Positions 35,371-44,614 of a DNA stretch of 64,000 bases are shown piece by piece. The notes under the pieces are model-generated. The model saw only the letters and a list, made by a program, of their open reading frames with translations, searched no databases and was not told the DNA's origin. Within the stretch, counting starts at the first letter, position 1; each line of letters begins with the position of its first letter. This stretch comes from Sinorhizobium sp. 6-70 (GTDB lineage: Bacteria; Pseudomonadota; Alphaproteobacteria; Rhizobiales; Rhizobiaceae), in NCBI RefSeq assembly GCF_030124375.1, contig NZ_JASKLS010000002.1, forward strand, positions 679,621 to 743,620, read 5' to 3'. The position numbers were made by a program, and so were the translations under genes.

Positions 35371-36246
35371 ATGGAAATGCATGAGATTGATTTCCTGATC
35401 ATCGGCGCGGCCAAGAGCGCAACGACTTGGCTTCAGCAGTCGTTGCAGCAGGATCCAAATATTTACATGCCCAGTCCCGAGCTCCACTATTTCAGCCGCG
35501 ATTACGATCGCGGCGACCGGTGGTATTTGTCGAATTTTTCCGAGGAGAAGAACGGCCGGCTCGTGGGCGAAAAATCAAACTCCTACATGGACACGCAGGA
35601 AGCGTGCAGCCGTATATGGGAGAAGCTACCCAAGGCACGGCTGATCGCACAGCTGCGCAATCCCGTAGATCGCGCTTATTCGGACTACTGCATGCTCTAT
35701 CGCCGGGGCGAGGTCGGTCGCGACATCGCCCGATACCTCGACCCTCGGCAAGGGGCCGGCGGACGCTTCCTGGATGGCGGACTTTATTTCCAACAGCTGC
35801 AGCGATATCTGGACCGATTTCCTGGCGACCAGCTGCTCGTGCTGCTCTATGAGGATTTGAAAACCGATGCGCATACACAACTTTCCCGTGTTCGCGACTT
35901 CCTGAAGCTCGACGGCAACATGACGCCTGTCCCGTTATCCAAGAAGGTCAAGGACAAGGCGGAGCCGGTGGTCAACCCAACCCTACGCCGCCTCCTGCGC
36001 CCCTTGAAACCTGTCGTTGCCCGGTTCAGAGACAATACCGGATTCAAAAACATCAGGTCGCTGTTTGTCGGCGAGGTCCAATACGCACCTTTGAGTACAG
36101 AGCTTCGCGACAGGATGGCCGACTACTATGCCGCCGAATCGGAAAAGCTCGGTGCTTTGATCGGGCGGGATCTCACAGGCTGGCTGAGGGGCCATCCCCA
36201 CGAAGGCGCCCGCCAGGGCAACGCGGGCGCATTGCACCCTTCATGA
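35371..36246 (+). CDS. PAPS-dependent sulfotransferase
   Basis: This 291-residue protein is a cytosolic-type sulfotransferase. The 5'-phosphosulfate loop is GAAKSATTW (12-20) and the 3'-phosphate motif is LRNPVDRAYSDY (95-106, with R96 and S104). It would sulfate a sugar hydroxyl or amine in the repeat unit. GAGGGG precedes ATG 35371. The 222-base gap upstream is featureless. The PAP by-product could be removed by the CysQ-like enzyme at 63 kb. Confidence 0.9.
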   Translation: MEMHEIDFLIIGAAKSATTWLQQSLQQDPNIYMPSPELHYFSRDYDRGDRWYLSNFSEEKNGRLVGEKSNSYMDTQEACSRIWEKLPKARLIAQLRNPVDRAYSDYCMLYRRGEVGRDIARYLDPRQGAGGRFLDGGLYFQQLQRYLDRFPGDQLLVLLYEDLKTDAHTQLSRVRDFLKLDGNMTPVPLSKKVKDKAEPVVNPTLRRLLRPLKPVVARFRDNTGFKNIRSLFVGEVQYAPLSTELRDRMADYYAAESEKLGALIGRDLTGWLRGHPHEGARQGNAGALHPS

Positions 36247-36430
36247 TAGCGCGACGAGCCACGGAGCGGCCAAGTTGACGCCTAGGCACTATCTGTTATT
36301 TTAGGCTTCTGAAAAGAACTGGCATTACTTTGATTTTTTAACGATCCTGATTGTCGGGACCTGATATTTTAGCCGACCCGCTCCTGCCGGGCGATTGTCA
36401 CCTGTTGTATATCCTGGCGAGGTCTCTTGC

Positions 36431-37249
36431 ATGACTAAGTCACGAAAAGACTTTTCAAGCCGTGTTGCGGTTCGCCTTCCGGTTGTCGCGTTCGAAAATG
36501 ACGTCCGCCTGAAGCACGCTCGCATGGAAATCTCCGGCGGGAGCGACGTTTCCGCGGTACCCGAACTCGATCACTACCGTCTGACGGCAAGTGCTGTGGA
36601 GCGGGAGCGGCGACGGCTGGCACGCGACATCCATGATCTTTCCGGCCAGTATATCGTTGCGGCCCTCTTTCGCCTGGACGCGCTGGAACGCGCGAGTGGG
36701 GACGGGGTCCTGTCGCGCCACTGCAATGACGTTCGCGAGATGCTGGTGCAACTCAGCCGGGAACTGGAGAAGGTGACGTCCGGTTCAGAGGGCACAACGC
36801 CGGATGGATCCGATCTGATTACGGCACTTTCGGACACAATCGGACGATGGGAAAATCACATAGGGATCGCCACGCGTTTCCTGCACGAGGCCGCCAAGGA
36901 TTTCCGGATCGACAACGCGACTGCGGGGACGCTCTTCCGGATCACCCAGGAGGGGCTCACCAATATCGCCAAGCACGCTGCTACGGCATCGCTCGTGACA
37001 ATTCGCCTGCGGCAGATAGCAACCTGCCTGGTTCTAACAATCGAGGACGATGGCACTGGTAAAGGGCGACGGCCAATGCCAGACGATCGGGGCTTCCACC
37101 GGCCCTCCGGGATCGCGGGCATGCGGGAGCGTGTTGCCGAGCTTGGCGGCACGCTGACGCTCGAGCGGACCGCACGGGGCACGCGTCTCACTGTCGCAGT
37201 TCCGACGGAGCGTTCGAGCGCTCAGCAGTGCGAGAGGGGGCTGGCATGA
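36431..37249 (+). CDS. NarX/DegS-type histidine kinase without a sensor domain
   Basis: This 272-residue protein has the HisKA_3 phosphoacceptor box (ERERRRLARDIHD, H68) and an ATPase domain with N-box ITQEGLTNIAKHA, G1 EDDGTGKG and G2 GIAGMRERVAELGG. The first 55 residues have no membrane segment or recognisable sensor, so signal input must come from a partner or be absent. I chose ATG 36431, which follows GCGAGG; a TTG at 36395 would add twelve residues. Its stop overlaps the response regulator start as ATGA. Confidence 0.88.
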   Translation: MTKSRKDFSSRVAVRLPVVAFENDVRLKHARMEISGGSDVSAVPELDHYRLTASAVERERRRLARDIHDLSGQYIVAALFRLDALERASGDGVLSRHCNDVREMLVQLSRELEKVTSGSEGTTPDGSDLITALSDTIGRWENHIGIATRFLHEAAKDFRIDNATAGTLFRITQEGLTNIAKHAATASLVTIRLRQIATCLVLTIEDDGTGKGRRPMPDDRGFHRPSGIAGMRERVAELGGTLTLERTARGTRLTVAVPTERSSAQQCERGLA

Positions 37250-37905
37250 CCTCGCCAATTCGAACAGTCATCGTTGATGACCATCCAATTATCGTAGCAG
37301 GCGTCCGCGCCTTGATCGACACGTGCGACGACATCGTCTGCGTCGGCGAAGCGAATACTGGCGCCGACGCGCTGACGGTCATCACTCGGCAGGCGCCGGA
37401 CGTCTCCATCCTGGACGTCTCGCTGCCGGACATGAATGGTCTCGCGCTGGCCGAGAAGATCATCGCGAGCGGATATTCGGGCCGCATCGTCATCATGACC
37501 CAGTACCACGACCGCTCCTATGTCCAGCAAGCACTGCAGGCCGGGGCAAAGGGCTTCGTTCAGAAATGCTCAGCCGGACAGAATCTGCTTCTGGCCATTC
37601 GCTCAGTCATGCTGGGCGGGCTGTTTTTCGATCCTCCGACAGCGCGGGAGATGACCGCGCCGCCGACCGATCAACACGCCACCCGTTCGACTTCCGCCGA
37701 CGCTTCGGGGCTGACCGCGCGGGAGCGGGATGTGCTGAGGCTGGTTGCGCTCGGCTACTCCAACAAGGAAATAGGCGCCCGCGCCAATATCAGCGTCAAG
37801 TCGATCGAAACGTACAAGGCGCGTGCCATCGAAAAACTGAACCTGCATTCACGCGCGCAGATCGTTCACTTTGCTCTGACGCATGGCTGGATGAGCGTCA
37901 ACTGA
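37246..37905 (+). CDS. NarL/FixJ-family response regulator
   Basis: This 219-residue protein has a receiver domain with acidic pocket D11/D12, phosphoacceptor D57 (SILDVSLPDMNG) and K107 (FVQKCS). A LuxR-type helix-turn-helix follows (LTARERDVLRLVALGYSNKE, then VKSIETYKARAIEKL). It is translationally coupled to the upstream kinase. It probably controls nearby polysaccharide genes, but no target site can be named from this window. Confidence 0.93.
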   Translation: MTSPIRTVIVDDHPIIVAGVRALIDTCDDIVCVGEANTGADALTVITRQAPDVSILDVSLPDMNGLALAEKIIASGYSGRIVIMTQYHDRSYVQQALQAGAKGFVQKCSAGQNLLLAIRSVMLGGLFFDPPTAREMTAPPTDQHATRSTSADASGLTARERDVLRLVALGYSNKEIGARANISVKSIETYKARAIEKLNLHSRAQIVHFALTHGWMSVN

Positions 37906-38053
37906 ATGCACGATCGGCGCGCTGCGGTCCGGCGGCCGCGCTTCACCTGAACCGGCGCGATGGCGCAGCGCCCGTCAACGCGAGGCAGCGGCGACCGCGC
38001 GCGCCTCGCTCGAGGGCTCGTTCGCACGCCGTCGCCGAAACGAGGGGGATCCT

Positions 38054-39211
38054 GTGAAAATAGTGTTCGTCCTGTCCGGACTAGGCGCCGGCGGCGCCGA
38101 GAAAATCGTCAACCTCGTAGCGCATCACCGGCTCGCTCGCGGGGATACTGTCCATGTGATCCCCGTCAACGCGACAGGGCCGGAGTCCTATTTTCCATAC
38201 GACGGTGCGATCAGCGTCGAACCCCTTGTAGCCGAACCCCTTGTAGACGAGAAACGCCAGCCTCTGCCGGCTTCCGGAATGGGGTGGCGGCTGCTGGCGC
38301 TTCGCCGCCGCCTGCAGGCCCTTCAGCCCGATCTCGTGATCTCGTTTCTGACCAAGATCAACATATTGGTCGGGCTGGCGACGTGGGGCCTCAACACAGC
38401 GGTCATCATGTCGGAGCGCAACAATTTCAGGTCGCAGGAGATGCATGTGTTCTGGCGGCTTGCACGGCCGTTCGCGGCGCGTCTTGCAACAAGCCTCGTC
38501 ATGCAGACGAACGAAGCCTGCCGCTGCCTGCCGGAAAAGCTGAAAGCCAAGGCCGTCATCATCCCAAATCCTGTCGCCCTGCCGGCTGCCTGCGCGCGTG
38601 CCCCCGGCGACGGCACGAGGCTTATTGCCGTCGGCCGATTGGACAAACAGAAGGGTTTCGATCTCCTGCTCCAGGCCTTTCGAAGCGTCGCCGCAGCGAC
38701 GCCGACTGCGACGCTCACGATTTTCGGCGAGGGGCCGCAGCGCCCCGCCCTGGAACAGCAGGTGCGCGACCTCGGCCTCGGCGATCGCGTCCGGATGCCC
38801 GGCGTCACCAAGTCTCCCGCTGACTGGACCAGCGCCGGGGATATCTTCGTTCTCAGTTCTCGTTTCGAGGGCTTTCCGAACGTGCTTCTCGAAGCGATGA
38901 CGGCCGGGCTCGCCGTCATCGCGTTCAACTGCCCCTGGGGTCCATCGGAAATCCTGAGCAGCCCCGATACCGGCTTGCTCGTGCCTGCGGCAGACGTGGA
39001 ACGGCTCGCCGATGCAATTCGCCGCTTGATCACGGACCGAACACTGAGGGAAAAGCTCGCAAGCGCTGCAGCCGTCGCCGCGACGACGCGCTACGCAACG
39101 TCATCGGTACTGCAGCTCTGGGACGACACCATCGCCGCATCGGTCGCGCGGCGCCCATCGCTAAGCGCCCGGAGATCGATCGAAGATACGCACGCTCCCG
39201 CACAATCCTGA
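38054..39211 (+). CDS. GT4-type glycosyltransferase
   Basis: This 385-residue GT-B enzyme has an N-terminal LSGLGAGGAEKIVN loop typical of GT4 members. The donor half has VGRLDKQKGFDLL, the RFEGFPNVLLEAMTAGLAVI acidic motif and GPSEIL. The start is GTG at 38054 after a GAGGGGG ribosome site. It follows the response regulator by 148 bases, which may include a promoter. It converges on the GT39-like gene with 39 bases between them. Confidence 0.9.
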   Translation: MKIVFVLSGLGAGGAEKIVNLVAHHRLARGDTVHVIPVNATGPESYFPYDGAISVEPLVAEPLVDEKRQPLPASGMGWRLLALRRRLQALQPDLVISFLTKINILVGLATWGLNTAVIMSERNNFRSQEMHVFWRLARPFAARLATSLVMQTNEACRCLPEKLKAKAVIIPNPVALPAACARAPGDGTRLIAVGRLDKQKGFDLLLQAFRSVAAATPTATLTIFGEGPQRPALEQQVRDLGLGDRVRMPGVTKSPADWTSAGDIFVLSSRFEGFPNVLLEAMTAGLAVIAFNCPWGPSEILSSPDTGLLVPAADVERLADAIRRLITDRTLREKLASAAAVAATTRYATSSVLQLWDDTIAASVARRPSLSARRSIEDTHAPAQS

Positions 39212-39250
39212 ATGCTTCCGCCGCAGGTGCACTCGTGAAACGAACGCAGC

Positions 39251-40867
39251 TCAATCCGCCTGGGGCCTGACGTACAGGACCGGCATCCCATACCGATCCT
39301 TGATCCCGAGGTCGGACGAAACCACGTAGCGGTTGCGTTGTGCATAGGCGAGCATCGGCCGCTCCAGAACCTCGTCAAAGCCGAGCAGCAACGCTGCAGG
39401 CGGATCGGCCTCGAACAACGCGCCAATCGTCGTCGGAGACGTCATCTTGTAGAAAGCGGCAAGTTTCGGGTCGGCAATATCCGCAATCCGATAGGCGAAA
39501 GGCCCGGTGGCAAGCTCCTGGTAGACCGGGAGCCCGCCTTCGAGCGGATAGATGGGCGACAGCGTCGCGACCTTGCCGCTGACGCCTGAGGCCGCAAGGC
39601 GCCCGGCAATAGTCTTGCCCGCCTCATGGACCCGCAACACGGTCCATCGCTCCGGATGCGCGAGCGTCGACAGATGCTGCACGAGGCGAGGCGCTGCGAC
39701 AGCGAGCACGACAATGGTCGCAGCGACGAGGCCCGGTTGCATGTAACGGCGCGTTTCGGGGCCGAGGCCGGCATAAAGCAGCGCGAGGGCCAGCGGCAAA
39801 CATATCAGCGGCGGTCCGAAATATTGCGGGAAGCTGGGCGTCGGTATCAGGCTCAGCGCGACGCTGCAAACAAAGGCTCCCGCGACCACGAGCAGCGGGG
39901 CAACCAGCAGCCGCTCATTCCCGGCCGGCGACAAAAGCCAGGCAAGAAATAGCGTGAGGACGGCGGAAAGCGCGACGGCGACCGTCGCCGACAGCCAGAC
40001 ACTTTGCGCGAGCAGCAACTTGGCAGCCGACGAGACCGACGCGCCCTCCGACTCGACCGCCGGGTCCTGCCAGTATTGCAGATGCGGACCGGTATGGTAG
40101 CCGAGCACATGGGCGAGGAACATCTGCGGGTCGGAGACCAGCGGAACAAGGATCGGAAGTCCACCGAGCAATCCCCCCAGCGCAAGCGGCAGGACGACGC
40201 GCAGGAGGTGTTGGCGAAAATCGTAACCGCGCGGCAGGAAAAAGGCGGCGATCGCGACAGGGGGGATGAAGGCGACGGCGCTGATCTTGAAACTCGCCGC
40301 AATCGACAAACAGAAACCTGCTGCGCCAACCACCGCCGGCGAGGCGCGCCGATCCTTGACCGCAAGCACGAAGAGCCCGACGCCGAGAAGCGAGAAGGGC
40401 AGCGGCAGCAAATTGTTTGTCGCCGTCATCCCGGTCTGCGACAGGAAGAGCTCATTCGTAACCGTCAGGACGGCGGCGCACCAGGCGACGAGCGCCGATC
40501 GAGTGAGTGTGTGGGTGATCCAGCCGATGACCGCCAGGAGCAGAAGCCAGGTCAGGAAGATCGAAACTCGGCCTGCGAGCATGAGATGATCCGAACCGAC
40601 GATTTTGCCGATCCCGTAGAACAACCACGCCGAACCGGGCGGATGGTTGTAAAAGAAGTCTGTGTAAATCTGATATTGATCAAGCAGCCGGATTGGCGGG
40701 ACGTACAGCTGCTCGTCCTTACGCACCTCGTAGTTCACGATGCGAAGCAGCAAGCAGCATAAAAGCAGCCCGGAGAGAACAACAACCCCGGTGCTGAACA
40801 ACAGCGCTCTCGGCTTTACTGATTGCCCGGTGATCTTCGAAACGGAAATCTCTTCAACATTTGTCAT
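39251..40867 (-). CDS. GT39/ArnT-like membrane glycosyltransferase
   Basis: This 538-residue integral membrane protein has 11-12 hydrophobic segments and a first periplasmic loop with the acidic VRKDEQLYVPP motif seen in PMT/ArnT-type GT-C enzymes. It would use a lipid-phosphate-linked sugar donor on the periplasmic side. Its C-terminal soluble domain (VATLSPIYPLEGGLPVYQEL, then VLYVRP) is shared with the protein at 46.9-48.6 kb, so the two are paralogues. ATG 40867 has only a weak ribosome site. Confidence 0.82.
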   Translation of the reverse strand: MTNVEEISVSKITGQSVKPRALLFSTGVVVLSGLLLCCLLLRIVNYEVRKDEQLYVPPIRLLDQYQIYTDFFYNHPPGSAWLFYGIGKIVGSDHLMLAGRVSIFLTWLLLLAVIGWITHTLTRSALVAWCAAVLTVTNELFLSQTGMTATNNLLPLPFSLLGVGLFVLAVKDRRASPAVVGAAGFCLSIAASFKISAVAFIPPVAIAAFFLPRGYDFRQHLLRVVLPLALGGLLGGLPILVPLVSDPQMFLAHVLGYHTGPHLQYWQDPAVESEGASVSSAAKLLLAQSVWLSATVAVALSAVLTLFLAWLLSPAGNERLLVAPLLVVAGAFVCSVALSLIPTPSFPQYFGPPLICLPLALALLYAGLGPETRRYMQPGLVAATIVVLAVAAPRLVQHLSTLAHPERWTVLRVHEAGKTIAGRLAASGVSGKVATLSPIYPLEGGLPVYQELATGPFAYRIADIADPKLAAFYKMTSPTTIGALFEADPPAALLLGFDEVLERPMLAYAQRNRYVVSSDLGIKDRYGMPVLYVRPQAD

Positions 40868-41259
40868 AAAGATACGCCGAACAGAAAAATCTGTGGCGAA
40901 CGCGTGTTGTACCGGGAAACACGGCTCGCGTTTTCAATCGTCGAAAATGGCTGTTTCAACGGCCGCCCGGCCTAATCCTGACAAGGTCGCAAGGTTTATC
41001 CTGACACCTCTGTGGCTTGCGGATTTACCGAAGGTCAGATAGCATATTCATCATATATCAAGTTACCGAGTATTATTCAGCGAAATTTAGCTTAAGTACA
41101 GTCATATTTATACAAAAATCTGCGCGCCTTTCCGGCTTTCAGCTGCTTTTGACTTACTTGCCGATAAAGGCGTCTTTGCGCGCGTGTTCAAGAAACACGT
41201 GCACGGCACCGATTGGATGACCCAACCGGAATTCCACTACTGACCTGTTGGAGGCCGTC
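40868..41259. other. 392-base divergent intergenic region
   Basis: This region separates a GT39-like gene from the CDP-sugar operon. It contains a nine-base direct repeat, ATCCTGACA, at 40975-40983 and 40998-41006 (23 bases apart), and an AT-rich block at about 41040-41120 that probably holds the operon promoter. No coding frame is convincing. Confidence 0.5.
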
Positions 41260-42081
41260 ATGAAAGTCGTACTTTTCGCCGGGGGCTTTGGATCGCGCCT
41301 CGCGGAAGAAACCACCCGCATTCCGAAACCGATGGTGGAGGTCGGCGGAAAGCCCATCATTCTCCACGTGATGGATATCTACAGCCACTGGGGCTACCAC
41401 GATTTCGTCGTGGCGGGCGGCTACAAATGCATGTCCATCAAGAACTTCTTCCACAATTTCCATTTGTCGACCGCGGACTTCACGGTTGCGCTTGGAAGCG
41501 GGTCGATGGTTCTTCGCCCCGTTCATCCGTTGGACTGGAACGTCTCGGTTGTCGACACCGGCCTTTCGACCATGACCGGCGGACGGTTGTTGCGCCTGCG
41601 CGACTGGCTGGACGGCGATACGTTCATGGTCACCTATTCCGACGGTGTCGGCAACATCGACATCGAGGCGCTTCTCGCCTTCCACCGTTCTCACGGGCGC
41701 CTCGCCACCGTGACAGCCGTGCAACCGCCGGCGCGTTTCGGCAACCTGGAGCTCGAAGGCGATCAGGTCGTCGAGTTCACCGAAAAGGTGCGCAGGCACG
41801 AAACCTGGATCAATGGCGGCTTCTTTGTCTTCGAGCCCGGCGTCCTGGACTATATTCCCGGTGCAGCGGAGCCGCTTGAAATGTCGCCGCTGACAAACCT
41901 TGCCAAGGACGGCCAGCTCTTTGCGTACAAGCACAAGGGTTTTTGGCATCCGATGGACACGGTACGCGACCGCGACTACCTCAACGGCCTCGCCGAAACG
42001 GACGACCCGCCGTGGCTGCAGTTTGAACGAAGCCTCGTTTCCGCGACCGCTTCGCCCCAGCAGCCACAGGCAACGGCCTAG
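41260..42081 (+). CDS. rfbF: glucose-1-phosphate cytidylyltransferase
   Basis: This 273-residue enzyme makes CDP-glucose from CTP and glucose-1-phosphate. It has the nucleotidyltransferase loop AGGFGSRLAEET (7-18), the PKPMVEVGGKPII stretch and the conserved DGVGNIDIEALL and FWHPMDTVRDRDYL segments of RfbF/DdhA. I chose ATG 41260 because GGAG lies six bases upstream; a TTG at 41248 is in frame. It is the first gene of the CDP-3,6-dideoxyhexose operon, followed after 15 bases by the dehydratase. Confidence 0.96.
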   Translation: MKVVLFAGGFGSRLAEETTRIPKPMVEVGGKPIILHVMDIYSHWGYHDFVVAGGYKCMSIKNFFHNFHLSTADFTVALGSGSMVLRPVHPLDWNVSVVDTGLSTMTGGRLLRLRDWLDGDTFMVTYSDGVGNIDIEALLAFHRSHGRLATVTAVQPPARFGNLELEGDQVVEFTEKVRRHETWINGGFFVFEPGVLDYIPGAAEPLEMSPLTNLAKDGQLFAYKHKGFWHPMDTVRDRDYLNGLAETDDPPWLQFERSLVSATASPQQPQATA

Positions 42082-42096
42082 AGTGCGGAGGTCGCC

Positions 42097-43185
42097 GTGG
42101 ACGAGGTCTACCTTTCACAGGTGCTGCGCAACCGCCGTGTGCTGGTTACCGGACATACCGGTTTCAAGGGCGGATGGCTGTCGCTCTGGCTCCGGCGTCT
42201 CGGCGCGAACGTCGTGGGCGTCGCGCTGCCGGCGACGGCTCCCTCCTTCTGCAAAGCGGTGGATCTCGAGGGCCTTGTCGATGGGCGCATCGGCGACATC
42301 CGTACGGAAACCGGGTTCAGCCAAAGCGTTGACGGCCAGGATTTCGACCTCGTCATCCATATGGCCGCCCAAGCGGTCGTCCGCGCGTCCTACGAGACAC
42401 CGGTCGACACCTATCTAACCAATGTGGTGGGGACAGCCGTCGTGCTCGACGCGGCTCGCCGCATGCCTTCGCTTCGGGGAGTTGTCGTCGTCACCAGCGA
42501 CAAGTGCTACGAGAACCGCGAATGGGTCTGGGGCTACAGGGAAACTGACCCGATGGGCGGGCGTGATCCCTACAGTTCTTCCAAGGGCTGCGCCGAGCTC
42601 GTCGCCGCCGCCTATCGCGCCTCCTTCTTCAGCAATCCCGAGGGACCGCAGCTTGCCACGGTGCGTGCCGGCAATGTCATCGGCGGTGGCGACTGGGGCG
42701 CGGATCGGCTGATCCCGGATCTGGTGCGCGCAGTGGAAACCGGCACACCGGCGCGGCTACGAAACCCAAAGAACATCAGGCCCTGGCAGCATGTGCTGGA
42801 GCCGATCCGCGGCTATCTCATGCTCGCCGCCGGCTTGATGGACGACGGTCAGCGCTTTGCCGGCGGTTGGAACTTCGGCCCTGAAAAGGAGGCAACCGTC
42901 GACGTCGGCACGCTCGCCGAACTGGTTGTCACCCACTGGGGCGCGGCCGCGCCCGAATATGTCGTGGAACGCCGTGCCGACGAACCGAAAGAATCTATCG
43001 TCCTGCGGCTGGACAGCACGAAATCGCACGTCGGACTTGGCTGGAAGCCCTTGCTCCGCCTCGACGAGGCGGTCGCCATGACAGTCGCCTGGTACCGGAA
43101 ATACTTGGAACACCCGACCGACATACGTCGGTTCTCACAACAGCAGCTTGACGAATACGCAGCAGCGTGGGGCCACACAGTCTGA
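42097..43185 (+). CDS. rfbG: CDP-glucose 4,6-dehydratase
   Basis: This 362-residue SDR enzyme forms CDP-4-keto-6-deoxyglucose. It has the NAD loop TGHTGFKGGW (18-27), VTSDKCYEN (132-140) and an intact YxxxK (Y159, K163 in DPYSSSKGCAE). The IRPWQHVLEPIRGYL block is typical of RfbG/DdhB. The start is GTG at 42097 with GGAG upstream. Residues and length match the family, so it should be active. Confidence 0.96.
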   Translation: MDEVYLSQVLRNRRVLVTGHTGFKGGWLSLWLRRLGANVVGVALPATAPSFCKAVDLEGLVDGRIGDIRTETGFSQSVDGQDFDLVIHMAAQAVVRASYETPVDTYLTNVVGTAVVLDAARRMPSLRGVVVVTSDKCYENREWVWGYRETDPMGGRDPYSSSKGCAELVAAAYRASFFSNPEGPQLATVRAGNVIGGGDWGADRLIPDLVRAVETGTPARLRNPKNIRPWQHVLEPIRGYLMLAAGLMDDGQRFAGGWNFGPEKEATVDVGTLAELVVTHWGAAAPEYVVERRADEPKESIVLRLDSTKSHVGLGWKPLLRLDEAVAMTVAWYRKYLEHPTDIRRFSQQQLDEYAAAWGHTV

Positions 43186-43222
43186 GTTTGGCGCCCGACG
43201 AACCGTGGATGGGGAGTGTGAA

Positions 43223-44473
43223 ATGCGTGTTAACTATGGGCAGGCCGTTTACGGCGAGGAAGAGATCGCAGCCGTCGCCGACACCATGCGCAGATCGACC
43301 CAGATGGGTCAGTCCGTGAGGGAAATGGAGGAGCGCGTAGCGGCGCACTTCGGCAAGCGACATGGCATCATGGTCAACTCCGGATCGTCCGCCAATTATA
43401 TTGCGATCGAGATGTTGAACCTCCCGAAGGGCGCTGAGGTCATTACGCCGGCGCTGACCTTCGCGACAACCATCGCGCCGCTCGTAAGGGCAGGTCTTGT
43501 ACCCGTCCTCGTCGATGCGGCGGAAGCCACCTACAACATCGATGTCGATCTCATCGAGCGGATGATCTCGCCGCAGACGCGCGCTCTGATGATCCCCTCC
43601 CTGATCGGCAACCTTCCGGATTGGGATCGCATCCGCTCGATTGCCGACGCGCACGGCCTGGTCGTTATCGAGGATAGTTGCGACACGCTCGGCGCCACGC
43701 TGCATGGCACGAGCACCGGCCAACGCTCCGAGGTCAGCACGACCAGCTTTTACGGCTCACATGTCATCACCGCGGCCGGAAACGGCGGCATGCTCTGCGT
43801 GAACGACGACGAACTGGCGCGCCGCGCGCGGCTGCTGCGCTCCTGGGGGCGCACCTCGTCGCTCTTTGTCGATTCCGAACTCATCGAAAACCGCTTCAAC
43901 ATCGATCTTGATGGCATCTCCTACGATGCGAAATTCGTGTTCGAGATGCTCGGCTTCAATTTGGAGCCGTCCGAGCTGGGCGCCGCCTTCGGCCTCGTCC
44001 AGCTCAACAGGCTCAAGGAGAACATTGCCGCGCGGGAACGCAACTTCGCCGCTCAGTATGCCTTCTTTGAGGAATACGAGGACTGGTTCCTGCTGCCGCG
44101 GCAACTGCCCGGCTCGAAGACGGGATGGCTTGCGTTTCCGCTCACGATCCGGCCCGACGCGCCGTTCACAAGGCGCGACATGCAGATTTTCCTGGAGCGC
44201 CGGGACATTCAGACGCGCCCGGTCTTTACGGGCAACATTCTGCGCCAGCCAGCGATGAAAGGCGTGAAATGCCGCATTGCCGACGACGGATATCCTGTTG
44301 CTGATGATGTCACCCGCGGCGGCATCTTGCTCGCGTGCCATCACGGCCTCACGCAAGAGCAACTCGACCATATACATGCGTCCTTCTGCGAATTCGCGGA
44401 CAGCTTTTCGGCCACGCCAAAGACGCGGACGCCGCTACGAGCGAGCGCTGCCGTTTCGCACGGAACGAGCTGA
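43223..44473 (+). CDS. rfbH: RfbH/ColD-like sugar nucleotide 3-dehydratase lacking most iron-sulfur ligands
   Basis: This 416-residue member of the DegT fold has histidine in place of the PLP lysine (FYGSHVITAAGNGG, H180), which marks 3-dehydratases rather than aminotransferases. E1/RfbH enzymes bind a [2Fe-2S] cluster through a C-X57-C-X1-C-X7-C pattern. Here only the first cysteine is kept (EDSCDTLG, C153), and the segment after SWGR (210) is TSSLFVDSELIE with no cysteine. It may therefore work like ColD, which uses glutamate and no cluster. ATG 43223 follows GGGGAG. The rfbH symbol describes position and fold; ColD-like is equally apt. Confidence 0.88.
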   Translation: MRVNYGQAVYGEEEIAAVADTMRRSTQMGQSVREMEERVAAHFGKRHGIMVNSGSSANYIAIEMLNLPKGAEVITPALTFATTIAPLVRAGLVPVLVDAAEATYNIDVDLIERMISPQTRALMIPSLIGNLPDWDRIRSIADAHGLVVIEDSCDTLGATLHGTSTGQRSEVSTTSFYGSHVITAAGNGGMLCVNDDELARRARLLRSWGRTSSLFVDSELIENRFNIDLDGISYDAKFVFEMLGFNLEPSELGAAFGLVQLNRLKENIAARERNFAAQYAFFEEYEDWFLLPRQLPGSKTGWLAFPLTIRPDAPFTRRDMQIFLERRDIQTRPVFTGNILRQPAMKGVKCRIADDGYPVADDVTRGGILLACHHGLTQEQLDHIHASFCEFADSFSATPKTRTPLRASAAVSHGTS

Positions 44474-44475
44474 AG

Positions 44476-44517
44476 CGCATTACCGAATTCGGTCGAATGT
44501 GACGCGTTCTGAATGCG
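44476..44517. other. stem-loop directly after the rfbH-like stop
   Basis: CGCATT (44476-44481) can pair with AATGCG (44512-44517). The enclosed region contains the perfect 12-base palindrome ACCGAATTCGGT (44482-44493). It begins two bases past the stop codon and may stabilise the upstream message or attenuate readthrough. Confidence 0.4.
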
Positions 44518-44521
44518 GAAG

Positions 44522-44546
44522 GGCGGGAGGATCTCCGTCCTCCGCC
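44522..44546. other. GC-rich hairpin in the rfbH-like/SDR spacer
   Basis: GGC plus GGAGGA pairs with TCCTCC plus GCC around a six-base loop, with one bulged G. No T-run follows, so it is not a clear terminator. Confidence 0.35.
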
Positions 44547-44614
44547 TCAAGAACGGGATTGCGCCGCCGAAGTCGGAGGTGGAGCCGTTCGAAAAGAGAC
44601 CGTAGCGCTTCGCG

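Noticed and set aside
37906..38053. Remnant gene between the response regulator and the glycosyltransferase
   Set aside because: The 148 bases are GC-rich, but no frame gives a recognisable protein fragment.
42500..44500. Reading the rfbH-like gene as an ordinary DegT aminotransferase
   Set aside because: The PLP lysine is histidine in FYGSHVITAAGNGG, which separates 3-dehydratases from aminotransferases.
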